64,000 bases of DNA from an uncultured Serinicoccus sp. (GTDB lineage Bacteria; Actinomycetota; Actinomycetes; Actinomycetales; Dermatophilaceae): positions 329,172 through 393,171 of the forward strand of contig NZ_CANKYH010000002.1 in NCBI RefSeq assembly GCF_947487915.1. Direction: 5' to 3'. The notes beneath the pieces were generated by a model. The model did not search any database, was not told the DNA's origin, and saw only the letters and a program-made list of their open reading frames with translations. Below are positions 18,669 through 32,675 of this stretch, piece by piece (position 1 is the stretch's first letter; every line of letters starts with the position of its first letter). The position numbers and the translations under genes were made by a program.

Positions 18669-18938
18669 TCAGCTCTCGGGGGAGCTGGTGTGCAGCTTGC
18701 CCTGGTCGATCTCGTGCAGCGCGATCGACAGCGGCTTGTCGGTGGCCTCGGCCTCGACGAGGGGGCCGACGTACTCCAGCAGGCCCTCGCTCAGCTGGGA
18801 GTAGTAGGCGTTGATCTGCCGGGCGCGCTTCGCGGCGTAGATGACGAGGGCGTACTTGCTGTCGGCGCGCTGCAGCAGGCTGTCGATGGGCGGGTTGGTG
18901 ATGCCGTCCGGGTGGGCGATGGTGCCGGTTCCACTCAC
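18669..18938 (-). CDS. rpoZ: RNA polymerase omega subunit
   Basis: 89 aa from GTG 18938. Family blocks: [50 protein letters not shown]. Assists folding of the beta' subunit. It begins 7 nt after the gmk stop. Confidence 0.95.
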   Translation of the reverse strand: MSGTGTIAHPDGITNPPIDSLLQRADSKYALVIYAAKRARQINAYYSQLSEGLLEYVGPLVEAEATDKPLSIALHEIDQGKLHTSSPES

Positions 18939-18945
18939 GTGCGTC

Positions 18946-19497
18946 TCAGTCCTTAGCTCGGGGGTCAACCATCAATGATACGAGTTCCTCGGCGGCTCGG
19001 GCGACATCGTCGTTGACGATGGTCACGTCGAACTCCTGGGCGGCCGCCAGCTCGGTCTGCGCGGTGCTCAGCCGGGCCGTGCGTTCGGCCTCCGTCTCGG
19101 TCCCCCGGCCCACGAGCCGCTGGACCAGCTCGTCCCAGCTCGGCGGGGCGAGGAAGACGAACAGTGCCTCCGGCATGGCCTCCCGCACCTGCCGCGCACC
19201 CTGCAGGTCGATCTCCAGCAGTGCCGGCCGGCCCTGGGCGAGCGCCTGGTCCACGGGCCCCCGTGGGGTGCCGTAGCGGGCCCGGCCGTGCACCGTGGCC
19301 GACTCCAGGAGCTGCCCGTCGGCCTCCAGCCGGTCGAACTCGCGGTCGTCGACGAAGAAGTAGTGCCAACCCTCGACCTCGCCGGGGCGGGGCGGGCGGG
19401 TGGTCGCCGACACCGAGAGCCACACCGCAGGGTGGTGCTCCCGGACATAACTGGCCACCGTGCCCTTGCCGACCGCCGTGGGGCCGGCCAGCACCAC
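18946..19497 (-). CDS. gmk: Guanylate kinase
   Basis: 183 aa from GTG 19497. P-loop [10 protein letters not shown] (canonical GxxxxGKG/S), the GMP-binding block [20 protein letters not shown] and [12 protein letters not shown] are present. Phosphorylates GMP to GDP. The start is uncertain: the frame is open further upstream, but no ATG/GTG/TTG lies between it and the mihF stop. The N-terminus is short for the family. Confidence 0.94.
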   Translation of the reverse strand: MVLAGPTAVGKGTVASYVREHHPAVWLSVSATTRPPRPGEVEGWHYFFVDDREFDRLEADGQLLESATVHGRARYGTPRGPVDQALAQGRPALLEIDLQGARQVREAMPEALFVFLAPPSWDELVQRLVGRGTETEAERTARLSTAQTELAAAQEFDVTIVNDDVARAAEELVSLMVDPRAKD

Positions 19498-19544
19498 CAG
19501 CCGTCGCTGCGCGCCCGGGTTCGCACCGGGCTCGGCCGCGGCGC

Positions 19545-19862
19545 TCAGCGGCCGCTGAAGTGGTCGAGCAGGTGGTGCACCTGGTTGGCGCCCAGCCCTC
19601 GGACGCGTCGGCTCTCGGAGATGCCGATCTCCTCCATGAGCTGCCGGGCGCGCACGCGGCCGACGCCGGGCATGGACTCCAGCAGGGCCGAGACCTTCAT
19701 CTTGCCGATGACGTCGTTCTCCTTGCCCTCGGCGATGACGTCCTTGAGGGAGCCCTGGGAGTTCTTCAGGCGGTTCTTGACGGCTGCACGCTCACGACGG
19801 GCGGCAGCAGCCTTGGCCAGCGCGTCGGCGCGTTGCTCCGGCGTCAGCTCGGGAAGGGCCAC
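19545..19862 (-). CDS. mihF: Actinobacterial integration host factor (mIHF)
   Basis: 105 aa from GTG 19862, with Shine-Dalgarno AAGGAG seven nt upstream. Begins [25 protein letters not shown], then the helix-two-turn-helix DNA-binding region [21 protein letters not shown] and [11 protein letters not shown]. Known as an essential nucleoid-associated protein needed for phage integration and chromosome organisation. Located between pyrF and gmk, its conserved site. Confidence 0.95.
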   Translation of the reverse strand: MALPELTPEQRADALAKAAAARRERAAVKNRLKNSQGSLKDVIAEGKENDVIGKMKVSALLESMPGVGRVRARQLMEEIGISESRRVRGLGANQVHHLLDHFSGR

Positions 19863-19886
19863 GGTCCTACTCCTTGTCATCCAGTG

Positions 19887-19900
19887 CCAGGGAACCCTGG
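19887..19900. promoter_or_regulatory. Palindrome at the mihF transcription start
   Basis: CCAGGG-TT-CCCTGG, six-bp arms, covering the first bases of the predicted mihF transcript and lying 24 nt before the GTG. It may be an operator (autoregulation is plausible for a nucleoid protein) or an RNA hairpin. Confidence 0.4.
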
Positions 19901-19908
19901 TGCCGACG

Positions 19909-19938
19909 AACATAGCGACCCTCCGCCCACCGTGCCAA
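19909..19938 (-). promoter_or_regulatory. Candidate mihF promoter
   Basis: Minus strand TTGGCA (19933-19938), 18-nt spacer, TATGTT (19909-19914). Gives a leader of about 40 nt and separates mihF-gmk-rpoZ from the pyr operon. Confidence 0.5.
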
Positions 19939-20002
19939 CCCGCAGCACCCGGCGCGGGCGCCCCAGCGGGTCACCGGGGGCCGATGCGGTCGGCCGCGAC
20001 CC

Positions 20003-20872
20003 TCAGCCGCGACCCACGGCCGTGGCCAACCGCTCGGCCCAGCGCCCGACCTCGGCCTCCATGCCTGCCGGGCCTGCGCCCAGCACCGCCCGCGACACGG
20101 GGACCAGCACCCGTCCCCGGACGGCGGCGAAGGACCGGGCGACGTCGTGCTCGTCCGCCCCCTGGGCCCCCACGCCCGGGGCGAGGACGGGCGCGAGCGC
20201 CTCGGCCAGGCCCAGCTGCTCGTGCGCGAGGTCGACCGTCGCGCCGATGACGACACCGATGTCGCCGCACGGCTCCTGACCGCGGTTGTCGTGGCCGACG
20301 CCGGCGAGGACGCGGCTGGCGACGGTGGGCCTCCCCACGGACTGGACCTGCGCCGCCTCCGGGTTGGACGTCCGCACCAGCACGAAGGCCCCGCGGCCGG
20401 ACTCGCGGGCCAGGTCCAGCGCCGGGCGCAGGGCCTCGTAGCCGAGGTAGGGGCTGAGGGTCAGCGCGTCCGCGGCGAGCGGCGCGTCGGGACCGAGGTA
20501 GGCCTGTGCGTAGCCCTGCATGGTGCTGCCGATGTCACCCCGCTTGGCGTCGAGCACGGTGAGCAGACCCCGGTGACGGGCCTGCCCCAGGACCTCCTCC
20601 AGGACCGCGACACCTGCCGACCCGTGTCGCTCGAAGAAGGCGGACTGCGGCTTCACCGCGGCGCACCGGCCGGTGGCCGCGTCCAGGACGACCGCGCAGA
20701 ACTCGCGCAGGCCGTCCGGAGAGTCGGGCAGCCCCCAGCTGTGCAGCAGCTCGCGGTGGGGGTCGATCCCCACGCACAGGGGGCCGTGCTCGGTCAGGGC
20801 CCGGTGCAGTCGCAGGCCGAACCTCTGCGGGGTCCCGGTCGGGGGGTGTCCGCCCTCGTCGACGTGGGTCAT
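20003..20872 (-). CDS. pyrF: Orotidine 5'-phosphate decarboxylase (type 2)
   Basis: 289 aa. Decarboxylates OMP to UMP. Catalytic motif LDAKRGDIGSTMQGYA with the essential Asp/Lys, the VGIDPHRELL start block, and VLAPGVGAQGAD near the C-terminus for phosphate binding are seen. ATG at 20872 shares one base with the upstream stop (TGATG), so it is coupled to the pyrD-like gene. Last gene of the pyr operon. Confidence 0.95.
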   Translation of the reverse strand: MTHVDEGGHPPTGTPQRFGLRLHRALTEHGPLCVGIDPHRELLHSWGLPDSPDGLREFCAVVLDAATGRCAAVKPQSAFFERHGSAGVAVLEEVLGQARHRGLLTVLDAKRGDIGSTMQGYAQAYLGPDAPLAADALTLSPYLGYEALRPALDLARESGRGAFVLVRTSNPEAAQVQSVGRPTVASRVLAGVGHDNRGQEPCGDIGVVIGATVDLAHEQLGLAEALAPVLAPGVGAQGADEHDVARSFAAVRGRVLVPVSRAVLGAGPAGMEAEVGRWAERLATAVGRG

Positions 20873-21804
20873 CAGCTCTCCTCGGGGTGGGTGTCGGTGT
20901 CGCTGCCGGTATGCCTGCCGCCGCCGGTATGCCTGCCGCCGCCGGTATGCCTGCCGCCGCCGGTATGCCTGCCGCCGCCGGTATGCCCATGGCTGCCGGT
21001 CTGCGTGTCGGTGCCGGTGGCGGGGTCCAGGCCGTCGAGCACGGCCCAGAGCACGGTCGGGTCCGCCCACAGGGCGGACCCCAGCTGGACGGCCTGCGCC
21101 CCCTCGCGGAGGGCGGCACGCGCCGAGGAGACGTCGTGGACCCCGCCGGCGGCGACGACCGGCACCGCCGGCCAGCGCTGCTCGACAGCGGCCAGCGCCA
21201 GCGTCCGGACGCCCGAGCGGCAGAGCGCGGCCGTCGATGCCCCGGACCACCACCGCCCCGGGCCCAGCGGGACCGCCCCGCACACCACCACGGCACCCGC
21301 TCCCCCGGCGACCGCCGCGCGGGCGCAGCCCACGAGGTCGGGGTGCAACGCCGACAGCCGGGCCAGCAGCAGCAGGTCGCGCGGCGTCTCCTCGCGGACA
21401 CGGGCCAGGACCCGGAGGCAGTGCTGGTCGTCGGCACCCCGGAGGTCGACCTCGACGGCGGCGACCGCGTCGCCCTCCAGCCCTCGGCACAGACGTCCGG
21501 CCAGCGTGGCGGGTTCCCCCGGGGTGGTGCCACGCACCGCCACCAGCGCGCGCAGGTCCCGGGTGGCGCACCACCGCAGCCGGTCGACGGCCTCCACCAG
21601 GTCGAGGCCGGGCGCCTCGTCGTGCTCGACACCACCGGGGCCGGTGCCGTGCACGGCGGCGGCGCCTCGTCCGCCACGCCCCCCGACGACCGGGCCGACG
21701 GGCACGGCCACTCCGCCGAGAGGCCCGAAGCGCAGCAGCCCCCGGGGGTCGTCCACCGCTCCCGGCGCGATCCACACGCCGGGCAGCCGGTCACCGCGGC
21801 GCAT
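20872..21804 (-). CDS. PyrD-like protein without dihydroorotate dehydrogenase active-site motifs
   Basis: 310 aa, ATG 21804, overlapping pyrK by 14 nt, in the normal pyrD position of the operon. The barrel end PVVAAGGVHDVSSARAALREGAQAVQLGSALW fits class 1 dihydroorotate dehydrogenase. The motif NISCPN, carrying the catalytic Cys and two substrate Asn, is here VDLRGAD (about 119-125); the NxxGLxN loop is EHDEAPGL; the FMN Lys block VKLSPN is ARLSALHPD; GGLSGPA is RWWSGAS. It therefore looks divergent or catalytically dead as a dehydrogenase. Residues about 269-310 are a His/Gly tail with (HTGGGR) repeats. The family position is good; function is uncertain. Confidence 0.7.
   Translation of the reverse strand: MRRGDRLPGVWIAPGAVDDPRGLLRFGPLGGVAVPVGPVVGGRGGRGAAAVHGTGPGGVEHDEAPGLDLVEAVDRLRWCATRDLRALVAVRGTTPGEPATLAGRLCRGLEGDAVAAVEVDLRGADDQHCLRVLARVREETPRDLLLLARLSALHPDLVGCARAAVAGGAGAVVVCGAVPLGPGRWWSGASTAALCRSGVRTLALAAVEQRWPAVPVVAAGGVHDVSSARAALREGAQAVQLGSALWADPTVLWAVLDGLDPATGTDTQTGSHGHTGGGRHTGGGRHTGGGRHTGGGRHTGSDTDTHPEES
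20908..20997. repeat. 18-bp tandem repeat, five copies
   Basis: Unit GGTATGCCTGCCGCCGCC at 20908, 20926, 20944, 20962 and 20980 (the last copy is degenerate after 10 nt). It lies in frame in the pyrD-like gene and encodes HTGGGR repeats read on the minus strand. Each unit starts with the octamer GGTATGCC that recurs elsewhere in the window. No unique spacers, so not CRISPR. Confidence 0.95.
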
Positions 21805-22585
21805 CGAGCACCTGCTCCCCCGGCACCACGGGTCCCTCCAGGCACGGTCGCAGCGACCGTCCCCCGGCGCTGCCGGAGGTCTCGAGGTCGCACTGGCCGC
21901 ACAGCCCGGTGCCGCACAGCAGCGGCTCGGCGAGGTCGAGCGCGCTCACCCGCACGGGTCGGCCGGCAGCCACCGCGGCCTGCGCCACCCGCCGGACCGT
22001 GGTGCGCGGCCCGGCGGCGTAGACCACGCCGATCCCCGGCTCCTGCTCCATCACCTGCGTCGCCACCCGCCCGAGGTCGGGCTCCGCGGTCAGCCGGACG
22101 GTGGCGGCCTGCCGGCGCAGCGAGGCCACCTCGAAGTGGTCGTCCGGGTCGTCCGCGGACAGCACGACGTGCACCGCGCACCCCCTGGCCCGCAGCCGTG
22201 CCACCAGCCAGCGCAGCGGCACCGTCGACCCTCCGTGCCCCACGACCAGCGCCGTGACGGCGTCGGTCGGCACGCCGAACCCCCGGCCGAGCGGACCGAT
22301 GAGGCGCAGGTGGTGGCCGACGTCCCAGCCGCCACCCGCTGGCACCGCGACCTCGACCGCGGTCCCGTGGACGGGATCGACCGAGACGTCGGCCAGCCAG
22401 TGCAGGCCGGGCAGCGCGTCCCCGCGGCCGGGGTTCCCGGGCACCACGAGGAACTGCCCCGGCCGCGCCGCCGCCCAGTCCGGCCCGGCGGGGACCGCCA
22501 GGCTCAGGACGTCGAAGGCCCCCGCCGGCCGGGCCAGGGTGACCACACCCGTGCGGACCGGACCGGCGGGCGCACCGCCGATCAT
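21791..22585 (-). CDS. PyrK-like dihydroorotate dehydrogenase electron-transfer subunit, divergent
   Basis: 264 aa from ATG 22585, 10 nt after the carB stop. Ferredoxin-reductase-like fold: GPLGRGFG and VVGHGGSTVPLRW for flavin/nucleotide binding, and four Cys (about 224, 229, 232, 248; CGTGLCGQC ... C) that would hold the PyrK [2Fe-2S] cluster. The usual FAD motif RP(F/I)S is not found; the place reads LHWLADVSV. In the family it passes electrons from dihydroorotate dehydrogenase to NAD. Its partner here lacks catalytic residues, so the pair may do a different redox job. Confidence 0.75.
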   Translation of the reverse strand: MIGGAPAGPVRTGVVTLARPAGAFDVLSLAVPAGPDWAAARPGQFLVVPGNPGRGDALPGLHWLADVSVDPVHGTAVEVAVPAGGGWDVGHHLRLIGPLGRGFGVPTDAVTALVVGHGGSTVPLRWLVARLRARGCAVHVVLSADDPDDHFEVASLRRQAATVRLTAEPDLGRVATQVMEQEPGIGVVYAAGPRTTVRRVAQAAVAAGRPVRVSALDLAEPLLCGTGLCGQCDLETSGSAGGRSLRPCLEGPVVPGEQVLDAPR

Positions 22586-22595
22586 CGGCGCCCGC

Positions 22596-25937
<3,342 letters not shown>

Positions 25938-25939
25938 GC

Positions 25940-27145
25940 TCAGGACTCCTGGGAGGTCGGGGAGGTGGTGGAGGGGCGCCGCTCGAGCAGGTCCACGAAG
26001 CGGTCGAAGAGGTACTCCGCGTCGTGCGGGCCGGCCGCGGCCTCCGGGTGGTACTGCACGCTGAAGGCCGGCACGTCCACGCAGGAGAGCCCCTCCACGA
26101 CGTCGTCGTTGAGGGCTACGTGGTCGCAGCGGACCGGGCCGTAGGGGGTGTCCGCCGGCTGGTCGGTCGGTATGCCGTCCGGCCAGGCGATGGCGAAGCC
26201 GTGGTTGTGGCTGGTCACCTCCACCTTGCCGGTGGTGCGGTCGAGCACGGGCTGGTTGATCCCGCGGTGCCCGAAGGCCAGCTTGTAGGTGCCCAGCCCG
26301 AGCGCCCGACCGAGCAGCTGGTTGCCGAAGCAGATCCCGAAGAACGGGATGCGCCGGTCGAGGACCTCCCGCAGCAGCGCGACCTCGTGCTCCGCGGTCG
26401 CCGGGTCGCCCGGCCCGTTGGAGAAGAAGACGCCGTCGGGGTCCAGCCCCAGGAGCTCCTCCGCGCTGGTCCGGCTGGGCAGGACGTGGACCTCGATCCC
26501 CCGCCGCGCCAGCTGCGCCGGGGTCATCCCCTTGATGCCGAGGTCGAGGGCGGCGACGCGGAAGCGGGTCGGCACGCCCTCCGGCGGGGACACGACGTAG
26601 GGCTCGGGGGTCGAGACCTCCGCCGCCAGGGCGGACCCGGCCATGAGCGGTGCGTCGGTGACCTGGCGCAGCAGCTCCTGCGGGGCGGCGGCGGCCGCCT
26701 CACCGGAGAAGACCCCGACCCGCATGGCGCCGCGGTCCCGCAGGTGCCGGGTCAGCGCGCGGGTGTCGATGCCGCTGATACCGACGACGCCGGCCTGCGC
26801 CAGAGCCTGGCCGAGGTCGCCCTGCGAGCGCCAGCTCGAGGGCCGGATCGCGGGGTCGCGCACCACGAAGCCGGCGACCCAGATGCGCCGGCTCTCCATG
26901 TCCGTCGTGTTGACGCCGGTGTTGCCGATGTGCGGCGCCGTCATGACGACCACCTGGCGGTGGTAGGACGGGTCGGTGAGCGTCTCCTGGTAGCCGGTCA
27001 TCCCGGTGCAGAAGACCGCCTCGCCGACGGTGCGCCCCCGCGCACCGTAGGCCTCTCCGCGGAAGGTGCGGCCGTCCTCGAGCACGAGGAGGGCCGGCTC
27101 GGGCTGGGCTGGGGTCACCGGTGCCTCTTTCGTCGGGTCGGTCAT
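25940..27145 (-). CDS. carA: Carbamoyl-phosphate synthase small subunit
   Basis: 401 aa from ATG 27145 (MTDPTKEAP), overlapping the pyrC stop by 4 nt. The N-terminal domain ([14 protein letters not shown]) precedes a class I glutamine amidotransferase domain with nucleophile Cys in [12 protein letters not shown] and His/Glu in [11 protein letters not shown]. Supplies ammonia to CarB. Confidence 0.97.
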   Translation of the reverse strand: MTDPTKEAPVTPAQPEPALLVLEDGRTFRGEAYGARGRTVGEAVFCTGMTGYQETLTDPSYHRQVVVMTAPHIGNTGVNTTDMESRRIWVAGFVVRDPAIRPSSWRSQGDLGQALAQAGVVGISGIDTRALTRHLRDRGAMRVGVFSGEAAAAAPQELLRQVTDAPLMAGSALAAEVSTPEPYVVSPPEGVPTRFRVAALDLGIKGMTPAQLARRGIEVHVLPSRTSAEELLGLDPDGVFFSNGPGDPATAEHEVALLREVLDRRIPFFGICFGNQLLGRALGLGTYKLAFGHRGINQPVLDRTTGKVEVTSHNHGFAIAWPDGIPTDQPADTPYGPVRCDHVALNDDVVEGLSCVDVPAFSVQYHPEAAAGPHDAEYLFDRFVDLLERRPSTTSPTSQES

Positions 27146-28457
27146 GCGGTGGCTCCCCACACCAGGCCCTCGCGGGCGGTGACCTGGCCTCGGAGCATCG
27201 TCAGGTGCACGGCGCCGGTGAGCCGGCGGCCGTGCCAGGGGTTGTTGCGGGACAGGGAGCGCGACAGCGCCCGGTCCACGGTGTGGCTGCGGGTGGGGTC
27301 GACCAGGGTGAGGTTGGCCGGCGCGCCGGTGGTGAGGCCGCGGCCCTGGTCGCTCAGCCCGGCGATCCGGGCGGGAGCGCTCGACATGGTGCGCGCCACG
27401 TCGGCCCACGTCATGAGACCCTCGGCCACCATGACCGTCGAGACGACGGGGAGCGCGGTCTCCAGACCGAGCATGCCGAAGGCCGCGTCGGCGAAGGCGT
27501 GCTCCTTGTCCTGGCGCACGTGCGGAGCGTGGTCGGTGGCGACCGCGTCGATGGTGCCGTCGGCGAGCGCCTCCCGGAGGGCCCGGGTGTCCTCAGCCGG
27601 CCGCAGCGGCGGGTTGACCTTGAAGGTCGGGTCGTAGCCGGCGAGCTCGCCCTCGGTGAGCATGAGGTGGTGCGGGGTGACCTCGGCGGTCACCGCGATC
27701 CCCTGCGCCTTGGCCCACCGGAGCACCTCGACGCTCCCGGCCGTCGAGACGTGCGCGACGTGGACGCGGGAGCCGGTGTGCCGGGCCAGCATGACGTCCC
27801 GCGCCACGATCGTCTCCTCGGCGACGGCCGGCCACCCGGGCAGCCCGAGGCGCCCGGAGAGCTCTCCCTCGTGGCAGCACGCCGTGCCGTCGGCCAGGCG
27901 CGGGTCCTGCGCGTGCTGCGACACCACGCCGCCGAAGCCCTTGACGTACTCCAGCGCCCGGCGCATGAGGCGGGCGTCGTCGACGCACCGGCCGTCGTCG
28001 GAGAAGACCCGGACCCGGGCCCGGGAGCGGGCCATCAGCCCGAGCTCGGCCAGCTCCTGGCCGGCCAGACCCTTGGTGACGGCGCCGACCGGGTGGACGT
28101 CGACGTAGCCCGCTCGGCGCCCGAGGTCGAGCACGGTCTCGGCGACCTCGGCGGAGTCGGTGACCGGGGTGGTGTTGGCCATGGCCAGGACGGCCGTGAA
28201 GCCACCGACCGCGGCCGCCTGCGAGCCGGTCTCGATGGTCTCGGCGTCCTCCCGCCCGGGCTCGCGCAGGTGGGTGTGCAGGTCGACGAGGCCCGGCAGC
28301 AGCACCAGCCCGTCGGCGTCCAGGCGCTGCACCCCCTCGGGCGCGTCGGCGGCGGCGTCGGTCCCGACCGCGCGGATGGTGCCGTCCACGACGAGCACGT
28401 CGCCGGCGCCACCCCCCGCGAGGTCGGCACCCCGGACGAGCAGGGCGGGCGTGCGGC

Positions 28458-28461
<4 letters not shown>
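27142..28461 (-). CDS. pyrC: Dihydroorotase
   Basis: 439 aa, class I dihydroorotase. Metal-binding [10 protein letters not shown], further His in [12 protein letters not shown] and the catalytic Asp in ATDHAPH are present. Closes carbamoyl aspartate to dihydroorotate. GTG 28461 overlaps the pyrB stop by 4 nt. Confidence 0.97.
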
Positions 28462-30004
<1,543 letters not shown>

Positions 30005-30030
30005 TTAAAGGACGTGATGGTGCGGCGCCC

Positions 30031-30036
30031 AGCCTA
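30031..30036 (-). promoter_or_regulatory. Candidate -10 element of the pyr operon
   Basis: TAGGCT on the minus strand fits the actinobacterial TANNNT -10. It would start the RNA near 30024, leaving a leader of about 55 nt that contains the whole PyrR hairpin. No good -35 is seen; a small CCCGC/GCGGG hairpin overlaps it (30037-30049). Confidence 0.4.
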
Positions 30037-30054
30037 CCCGCTCCGCGGGCGCGC

Positions 30055-30468
30055 TCAGACGAGGGTGTGCTTGACCTCGGCGATGCGGGCCAGCAGCCCG
30101 TTGACGAAGCCCGGGGACTCGTCGGTGCTCATGCGTCCGACCAGCTCGACCGCCTCCGCGACGGCGACCATGTCCGGCACCTCGTCGTTCCAGAGGATCT
30201 CCCAGGCCCCCACGCGCAGCGCCGCCCGGTCGACGGCCGCCATGCGCTCCAGGCTCCACCCCTGCGACCAGGTGGCGAGGATCTCCTCGATCTGCCCCCA
30301 GTGCGCGATGACCCCGCGGACGATCTCGACGGCGTAGTCCGGCAGCGCGTGCTGCGTGGTCGGGGTCTCGATGCGCGACTCCAGCAGCTCCCCGACGTTG
30401 ATCCCGCGCTGCTCGGCCTCGAAGAGCAGCTCCAGGGCCCGCTTGCGGGCCCGGGTGCGTGCGGCCAC
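30055..30468 (-). CDS. nusB: Transcription antitermination factor NusB
   Basis: 137 aa, all-helical NusB fold: ARTRARKRALELLFEAEQRG at the N-terminus for boxA RNA binding and AVAEAVELVGRMSTDESPGFVNGLL at the C-terminus. Acts with NusE at rrn boxA sites. It begins 3 nt after efp, the standard efp-nusB pairing. Confidence 0.96.
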   Translation of the reverse strand: MAARTRARKRALELLFEAEQRGINVGELLESRIETPTTQHALPDYAVEIVRGVIAHWGQIEEILATWSQGWSLERMAAVDRAALRVGAWEILWNDEVPDMVAVAEAVELVGRMSTDESPGFVNGLLARIAEVKHTLV

Positions 30469-30471
30469 GGG

Positions 30472-31032
30472 TCAGTTCACGCGGCCGAGGTAGGACCCGT
30501 CGCGGGTGTCCACCTTGACCTTGGTGCCGGTCTCGAGGAACAGCGGCACCTGGATCTCCGCGCCGGTCTCGAGGGTGGCCGGCTTGGTGCCGCCGGTGGA
30601 GCGGTCCCCCTGCAGGCCGGGGTCGGTGTGGGTGATCTCCAGGACGACCGACGGGGGCAGCTCGACGTAGAGGACCCGGCCCTCGTGCTGGGCGATCATC
30701 GCCCGGTTGTTCTCCAGGAGGTACTTCGCGGTGTCCCCCATGGCCTCGGCGGTGACCGGCACCTGCTCGTAGGTCTTCTCGTCCATGAAGATGTAGTCGG
30801 TGCCGTCGTTGTAGAGGTACTGGTAGTCGGAGCGATCGACCGTGGCCGTCTCCACCTTGGTACCGGCGTTGAAGGTCTTGTCCACGATCTTGTTGGTCAG
30901 GACGTTCTTCAGCTTGGTGCGGACGAAGGCCGGTCCCTTGCCGGGCTTGACGTGCTGGAACTCCAGCACCTGCCACAGCCCGTTGTCCATGTCGAGGACC
31001 ATGCCGTTCTTCAGGTCGTTCGTGCTTGCCAC
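30472..31032 (-). CDS. efp: Translation elongation factor P
   Basis: 186 aa, three beta-barrel domains. The tip loop that reaches the peptidyl-transferase centre reads [11 protein letters not shown]. Relieves ribosome stalling at polyproline. GTG 31032; a purine-rich AAGGAAG lies about 10 nt upstream. Confidence 0.97.
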   Translation of the reverse strand: MASTNDLKNGMVLDMDNGLWQVLEFQHVKPGKGPAFVRTKLKNVLTNKIVDKTFNAGTKVETATVDRSDYQYLYNDGTDYIFMDEKTYEQVPVTAEAMGDTAKYLLENNRAMIAQHEGRVLYVELPPSVVLEITHTDPGLQGDRSTGGTKPATLETGAEIQVPLFLETGTKVKVDTRDGSYLGRVN

Positions 31033-31086
31033 GTCGCGTGTCTTCCTTCGGTATGCCGGTCGGCGCGTTCAGGGGATCGACGGACC

Positions 31087-31092
31087 AGTCTA
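31087..31092 (-). promoter_or_regulatory. Candidate -10 element of efp-nusB
   Basis: TAGACT on the minus strand at the end of aroB; the same hexamer sits before the aspS T-box. A matching -35 is not obvious. Confidence 0.35.
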
Positions 31093-32181
31093 CCCGGGTG
31101 CCACGGCGGCGTAGGCCGCCCGCAGGTCCTCCTCCGAGGGCCCCTCCAGCCGGGCCGGCCGGGCCAGGCCCTCCAGCACGACGAAGCGCAGGGTCGACCC
31201 CCGGGTCTTCTTGTCCCGGCCCATGGCGGTGCGCAGCTCCTCCCAGCGTCCGGGCCGGTATGCCGTCGGGAGGCTGACCGCGTCCAGCACCTGTCGGTGC
31301 CGGTCCCTCAGGGCGGCGTCCACCAGGCCGGCCCGGTGGGCGAGCTCGGCGACGTAGACCAGACCCACCGCCACCGCGTCACCGTGCCGCCAGGTGTAGC
31401 CCTCGACCTGCTCGACCGCGTGCGCGAAGGTGTGCCCGTAGTTGAGGATCTCCCGCAGCGAGGACTCGGTGAGGTCGGCCGCCACGACGTCGGCCTTCAC
31501 CTGCACCGCACGGGCGACGAGGTCGAGGGCGAGCTCCGGGTCGCGGCGCGGGTCGGTGGCGGCAGCGGGGTCGTGCTCGACGAGCTCGAGGATGGTGGGG
31601 TCGGCCACGAACCCGCACTTGATGACCTCGGCCAGGCCGGACACGTAGTCCGCGCGCGGCTGCGTGGCCGTCCAGCCGGGGTCGCAGAGGACCTCGACCG
31701 GGGGGTGGAACGCGCCGACGAGGTTCTTGCCCTCCGCGGTGTTGATGCCGGTCTTGCCGCCGACCGCGGCGTCCACCACACCCAGGAGGGAGGTGGGCAG
31801 CTGGACGACCTCCACCCCGCGCAGCCAGCTCGCCGCGGCGAACCCGGCGAGGTCGGTCGTGGCCCCACCGCCGATGCCGACCACGAGGTCGGAGCGGGTG
31901 AAGCCCTGCTGCCCCAGGAGGGTCCACAGCCCGGCCAGGACCGGCACCGTCTTCGCGGACTCGGCGTCCGGGACGGGCGCGAGCACGGGGGCGGCCCCCG
32001 CCTGCGCCAGGACGTCCGCGGCGTCCCGCGCCAGCGCCTCGCGCCCGGTCTGGTGCACGACGAGCACCCGCCGCCCCGGCGCCGCGTGCCGACCCAGCCG
32101 CGCCAGCGCGTCCGGGCCGAGGTGCACGGCATACGGCGCCGCTCCCCCGACCTGGATCGTGCGGCTCAGTCCGTCAGCCAC
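31090..32181 (-). CDS. aroB: 3-dehydroquinate synthase
   Basis: 363 aa from GTG 32181, overlapping aroK by 16 nt. NAD site IGGGATTDLAGFAA, active-site block VDAAVGGKTGINTAEGKNLVG, and zinc ligands (Glu of LAEVIK, His of GHTFAHAVE, and WRHGDAVAVG). Second step of the shikimate pathway. Confidence 0.96.
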   Translation of the reverse strand: MADGLSRTIQVGGAAPYAVHLGPDALARLGRHAAPGRRVLVVHQTGREALARDAADVLAQAGAAPVLAPVPDAESAKTVPVLAGLWTLLGQQGFTRSDLVVGIGGGATTDLAGFAAASWLRGVEVVQLPTSLLGVVDAAVGGKTGINTAEGKNLVGAFHPPVEVLCDPGWTATQPRADYVSGLAEVIKCGFVADPTILELVEHDPAAATDPRRDPELALDLVARAVQVKADVVAADLTESSLREILNYGHTFAHAVEQVEGYTWRHGDAVAVGLVYVAELAHRAGLVDAALRDRHRQVLDAVSLPTAYRPGRWEELRTAMGRDKKTRGSTLRFVVLEGLARPARLEGPSEEDLRAAYAAVAPG

Positions 32182-32675
32182 GAGACCACCTCGTCGGCGA
32201 CCTGCTCGGGCGTGCGGCCAGCGGTGTCCACGCGCGTCCCGCTCACGGCCTCGTAGGTCGGCCGCCGGGTGTTCATGAGCCGGGTCCACGAGGCGCGGGG
32301 GTTGACCAGCAGCAGCGGTCGCGAGGCGTCGAAGCCGACCCGGGTGGCGGCGGCGGCGATGGTGACGTCCAGGAAGACGACCCGGTGCCCGTCGGCGAGC
32401 GCCTGCGCCACCGGCTCCTGCATCACGGCGCCGCCGCCGAGCGCGACCACCCCCGTCTCCTCGCGCAGGGCGCGGAGCACCTCCTCGCGCTCCAGGGTGC
32501 GGAAGGCGGCCTCGCCCTCCTCCACGAAGATGTCGCTGATCGAGCGCCCCTGCGCGGCCTCGACCGCCGCGTCCGTGTCGTGCAGCGGGACCCCGAGCCG
32601 CTCGGCCAGCACCGCCCCGACGGTCGACTTGCCGGACCCGGGGGGACCGACGAGGACCACGCGCGGCCCGCTCAC
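32166..32675 (-). CDS. aroK: Shikimate kinase
   Basis: 169 aa from GTG 32675, overlapping the aroC stop by 4 nt. P-loop [11 protein letters not shown], shikimate-binding DTDAAVE and ALGGGAV, and lid RRPTYEAV are present. Confidence 0.96.
   Translation of the reverse strand: MSGPRVVLVGPPGSGKSTVGAVLAERLGVPLHDTDAAVEAAQGRSISDIFVEEGEAAFRTLEREEVLRALREETGVVALGGGAVMQEPVAQALADGHRVVFLDVTIAAAATRVGFDASRPLLLVNPRASWTRLMNTRRPTYEAVSGTRVDTAGRTPEQVADEVVSWLTD

Noticed and set aside
20908..20997. Short regular repeats that could suggest CRISPR
   Set aside because: Units are contiguous at 18 bp, in frame within a coding gene, with no spacers or cas genes.
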